The notes beneath the pieces were generated by a model that worked only from the letters and a program-made list of their open reading frames with translations, was not told where the DNA came from and searched no databases. From Parcubacteria group bacterium Gr01-1014_29 (GTDB lineage: Bacteria > Patescibacteriota > Minisyncoccia > Ryanbacterales > 2-02-FULL-48-12), in NCBI GenBank assembly GCA_007376195.1, contig VMFT01000012.1, positions 1 through 32,788 on the forward strand: a stretch of DNA of 32,788 bases, read 5' to 3'. Shown here piece by piece: positions 30,301-32,788 of the stretch. Each line of letters opens with the position of its first letter. Position 1 is the stretch's first letter. Both the position numbers and the translations under genes were made by a program.

Positions 30301-32788
30301 TATTCAGATCGGAAATTCGGATAGAGTAATCATTGCCTCCAGCTACATCTTGAGGTATAGACCAGTAGTAATAGTAGCGGCCGGCTTCTACTCCTTGTGC
30401 AAACCCGGCTATTTTCCGTAAGAAACTTCCGCCCTTATAAAGATCGAGAACAACCGTTTTGCTGGCAATCCCAAAGCTATCCCACGATATGGTATAGGTA
30501 CCACCCGGATACATCTCAACTCTTGCTTGCGGATCAAGAACTTTAATGAGAGACGTTTGGACTCCTTCTGCGGTCCGCACGTCAAAACGAAGCGAGTAGG
30601 GATAATAGTTTGGGTATGTTACCCCATTTACTTTATTGGAATCCTGCACACGAAACACCACATCATACACCCCTGCTTCGGTCGGTGCGCCGGAAAGAGA
30701 TCCGGAAGAAGAAAGTGTCACCCCCGGAGGCAAGCTCCCGGCAAGGATACTCCATGTATAGGGAGCAACTCCTCCGGAAGCAGAAGCATAGCCCGAAAGC
30801 GGAGTTCCTACTTTAAGAAGCTGCGGCGAATACCAAGTATTAGCAGAAATAGTATATGGCTCCCACGCAGGTGTTTGGTTAAATAGGGAAAGAGTCTCTG
30901 AAGGAACACGCGGGGTAGCCGGAAGATTTAACATTGGAGAATAATACACATTTCCGGGCTTATCTTCCATGCGCGCCCAAACATCAAGCGCCTGTGGAAC
31001 TGCTTTCCAAAGCCATTGCAAATAGGTATAATTGGAGCCGGTCCATATATTATAACTTGACTGCCCGGTTTCCGGATTTCGATAATTTATATTGTACTTT
31101 GTCGGGATATCAGAGATAACATAGCCCGAATCAACCACAGGCCAAAAAGGAATCTCACCAATATTTACATCTCCTGCGGTAACCGGGAAGGTGGCATAGC
31201 CATTGTTGATGAAAGGAAAGAAGGAGACGTATGCGTAAAGACCGGAGGCATTAGACCGTATGGAAAAATATCCGTAATTATGACCCGTGGGATACATCCA
31301 GAAGCTATGCCCACGAGAGAGCAATATGTCGGAAGTGGTAGCCGTTGTATTAAATTCACCGTTTAAGTTGGTAAGAGTATTATACCAGTAACTTCCGTCC
31401 CAGTTTTGAACATACGTATTGGTCAAAGGGACTTTGGTAAGATGATCTGTTAATCTTCCTTTTACGGTCATGTGGGAAGGGTATTGGACAACCGCAAATT
31501 TGGAGCTGAATCCGCGCACCGAGGGATCTCCGGCATCTACAATCTCAACGGTATAATCCTGGCCGGTTGGAAGATCGGCGGGAATTTTAACTCTCTGCCA
31601 GAACCAGCCAGTCGTGTAGGAAGTGCCGCTCAGGTAGTAACTTTGCAGGAAATTAGAAGCTAAATTACGGTAGAAAAATCCGCCCTTCCAAAGATTAATG
31701 TTCACCGTTTTGGACGTAACATTTGAGCTATACCAATATACCGGTCCGTCAAAGCCAGAATACCAAATTGACGAACTATACGGCTCATGAACCTTAATCG
31801 CGGAAGTCGCGGCTACAATAGAAAATGGTCCGTCGCTGATATCGTTTTGAACAGGCAAACTGATGTCAGAAACTTTGATTTGATAATCGGCGCCCTCGGG
31901 AATATCTCCGGGGATAACCCAATTGGTAATGAAGGCTCCGGTTTCTGCAGCCTGCGGGTAAGACGAGTAAATCGTCCGATAAGAAACGCCGTTCTTTAAG
32001 AGTTCAATCTTGACGGCCTTACTCTTAAGATCAATGGTCGCCCAACAGACGATGAAGGCCGAATTTTGCGAACCGACTTCGCCCCCGTTTGGTACAACAA
32101 CTGTTAACGTTGCCGATGGACTTACGATGAAAGCGCTGTTAGAGAGATCCCAATTGCCGGGAATATTCTCCGCGTCGTTCCAAGTCATAAGCGCCCCTAT
32201 TTCATCTTCCGAGAGAGCCATAATTTTATATTTTCCCGGAGCAATGTCGGTACAAACAGTCCCATCAAGACTGCAGACCGTCTTTGCGTTCCAATTGATT
32301 GTGCTGTTGGGCTTTTGAGATGCGCCGATCCGACCAACAATAAACTCACTGGGGTCAGAGCCGCCTACGGCAGTTTCTTCAACCAAAACGATATCAACCC
32401 GATCGGTGCCACCCGTCCAGCTAAGAGTAAAGTCTACCCCTTGAACAAGATTTTCCCCACCGTTCGGAAATATCACTTTTACTGGCGTTATAATTTGGGT
32501 CAAAAGGAATGAGGCCTCATTGGAAGTTCCGCTGGCGTTTGAAACGGAAACCGCGCAGGTCTCACCAATCTGGCAGGTAGTTCTCGTAGGAACGCTAAAG
32601 ACTAACGTTTTGCCGTCCGCAGAAGAAAGACTGGCCGCGGCACTCACGCCAGCAAAATTTACGGAATTTCCGGTAGCTGTAAATGCAGAACCGTTGATCG
32701 TCACCGTTGTACCAACCGGCCCTTTGGACGGCGAAAGACTTGTAATGACCGGTTTTGGAGGAGAAGCAACACTGAAAGCAATCAGAAA
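30173..32788 (-). CDS. Giant Ig/KRE9-like surface protein, 5' part, cut by window edge
   Basis: The frame is open to the right edge, so the start lies outside the window; a GTG at 32704 is internal. Domains in order: the end of an IPT/TIG domain and a full one ('PVITSLSPSKGPVGTT'), then three KRE9/Ser-Thr-rich-type domains ('VIFPNGGENLVQG', 'VVVPNGGEVGSQNSAF', 'VHEPYSSSIWYSG'). Next are a carboxypeptidase-regulatory-like domain ('VKGRLTDHLTKVPLTN'), a He_PIG Ig domain ('GGVAPYTWSILAGSLPPGV') and a fourth KRE9-type domain ending 'DYSIRISDLNN'. The frame then runs into about 40 codons that conflict with the overlapping frame of the 3' part and stops at 30173. This is an adhesin-like extracellular stalk. 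Function unknown. Confidence 0.8.
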   Translation of the reverse strand, partial: FLIAFSVASPPKPVITSLSPSKGPVGTTVTINGSAFTATGNSVNFAGVSAAASLSSADGKTLVFSVPTRTTCQIGETCAVSVSNASGTSNEASFLLTQIITPVKVIFPNGGENLVQGVDFTLSWTGGTDRVDIVLVEETAVGGSDPSEFIVGRIGASQKPNSTINWNAKTVCSLDGTVCTDIAPGKYKIMALSEDEIGALMTWNDAENIPGNWDLSNSAFIVSPSATLTVVVPNGGEVGSQNSAFIVCWATIDLKSKAVKIELLKNGVSYRTIYSSYPQAAETGAFITNWVIPGDIPEGADYQIKVSDISLPVQNDISDGPFSIVAATSAIKVHEPYSSSIWYSGFDGPVYWYSSNVTSKTVNINLWKGGFFYRNLASNFLQSYYLSGTSYTTGWFWQRVKIPADLPTGQDYTVEIVDAGDPSVRGFSSKFAVVQYPSHMTVKGRLTDHLTKVPLTNTYVQNWDGSYWYNTLTNLNGEFNTTATTSDILLSRGHSFWMYPTGHNYGYFSIRSNASGLYAYVSFFPFINNGYATFPVTAGDVNIGEIPFWPVVDSGYVISDIPTKYNINYRNPETGQSSYNIWTGSNYTYLQWLWKAVPQALDVWARMEDKPGNVYYSPMLNLPATPRVPSETLSLFNQTPAWEPYTISANTWYSPQLLKVGTPLSGYASASGGVAPYTWSILAGSLPPGVTLSSSGSLSGAPTEAGVYDVVFRVQDSNKVNGVTYPNYYPYSLRFDVRTAEGVQTSLIKVLDPQARVEMYPGGTYTISWDSFGIASKTVVLDLYKGGSFLRKIAGFAQGVEAGRYYYYWSIPQDVAGGNDYSIRISDLNNAATYGESLLMVSESELVFAVSNIRSGIGISRGGISLRIPGG

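Noticed and set aside
30527-30886. Plus-strand 119-residue frame
   Set aside because: Antisense to the Ig/KRE9-like protein; no domain.

Overview
The window looks like a chromosomal segment of a Patescibacteria / candidate-phyla-radiation bacterium, probably of the Parcubacteria lineage. This is inferred from gene content, not from a marker gene. The signs are several very large multi-domain surface proteins with a 'YPEG..TG.FG.LT..AV..FQEK' wall-binding module, a TMEM43-like protein, a metzincin next to a two-component system, and start sites mostly without a Shine-Dalgarno sequence. Every protein gene I accept lies on the minus strand, so the window reads right to left. Only one locus, an apparently non-coding one near 11.3-11.55 kb, is transcribed on the plus strand.

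Region by region, in the direction of transcription. (1) 32788-28756: a giant Ig/KRE9-like surface protein, cut by the window edge and broken by a frameshift near 30.28 kb. (2) 28744-25533: a duplicated His/Glu membrane protein, a PEGA-domain secreted protein, a TMEM43 homologue and a coiled-coil membrane protein. (3) 25509-18137: two surface proteins that share a coiled-coil plus peptidoglycan-binding cassette but carry different propellers (sialidase-like and NHL), interleaved with two paralogous exported helical proteins and a Cys-repeat protein. (4) 18132-8242: a copper and extracytoplasmic redox island. It holds a thioredoxin-like protein, a DoxX-like protein, a DsbD/CcdA-like electron transporter, a membrane-anchored sialidase-fold protein, a His/Met-rich two-copy 'HxHP' protein, a cupredoxin with CuA-like ligands, a GspG-like protein, a CopA ATPase, a small membrane protein and a CopZ-like HMA chaperone. 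(5) 8194-26: an apparent operon of a 1663-residue wall-bound repeat protein, a membrane-anchored metzincin-type protease, a sensor histidine kinase, a response regulator and a truncated-looking membrane ORF, ended by a strong hairpin.

The most unusual locus is the 310-nt gap upstream of copA. A near-symmetric promoter pair drives copA leftwards and a structured RNA rightwards. The RNA contains 14-bp and 17-bp long-range complementary arms, competing local folds, an internal terminator, a second promoter, a tRNA-like 3' module with a canonical TTCAACT loop, and a final intrinsic terminator. No protein reading frame in it is credible. I could not match it to a known RNA family by eye.

In functional terms the window is almost entirely cell-envelope biology: wall-bound adhesin-like proteins, their likely sensory and proteolytic partners, and handling of copper and thiols outside the membrane. 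Functions for the large surface proteins are inferred from domain folds only.
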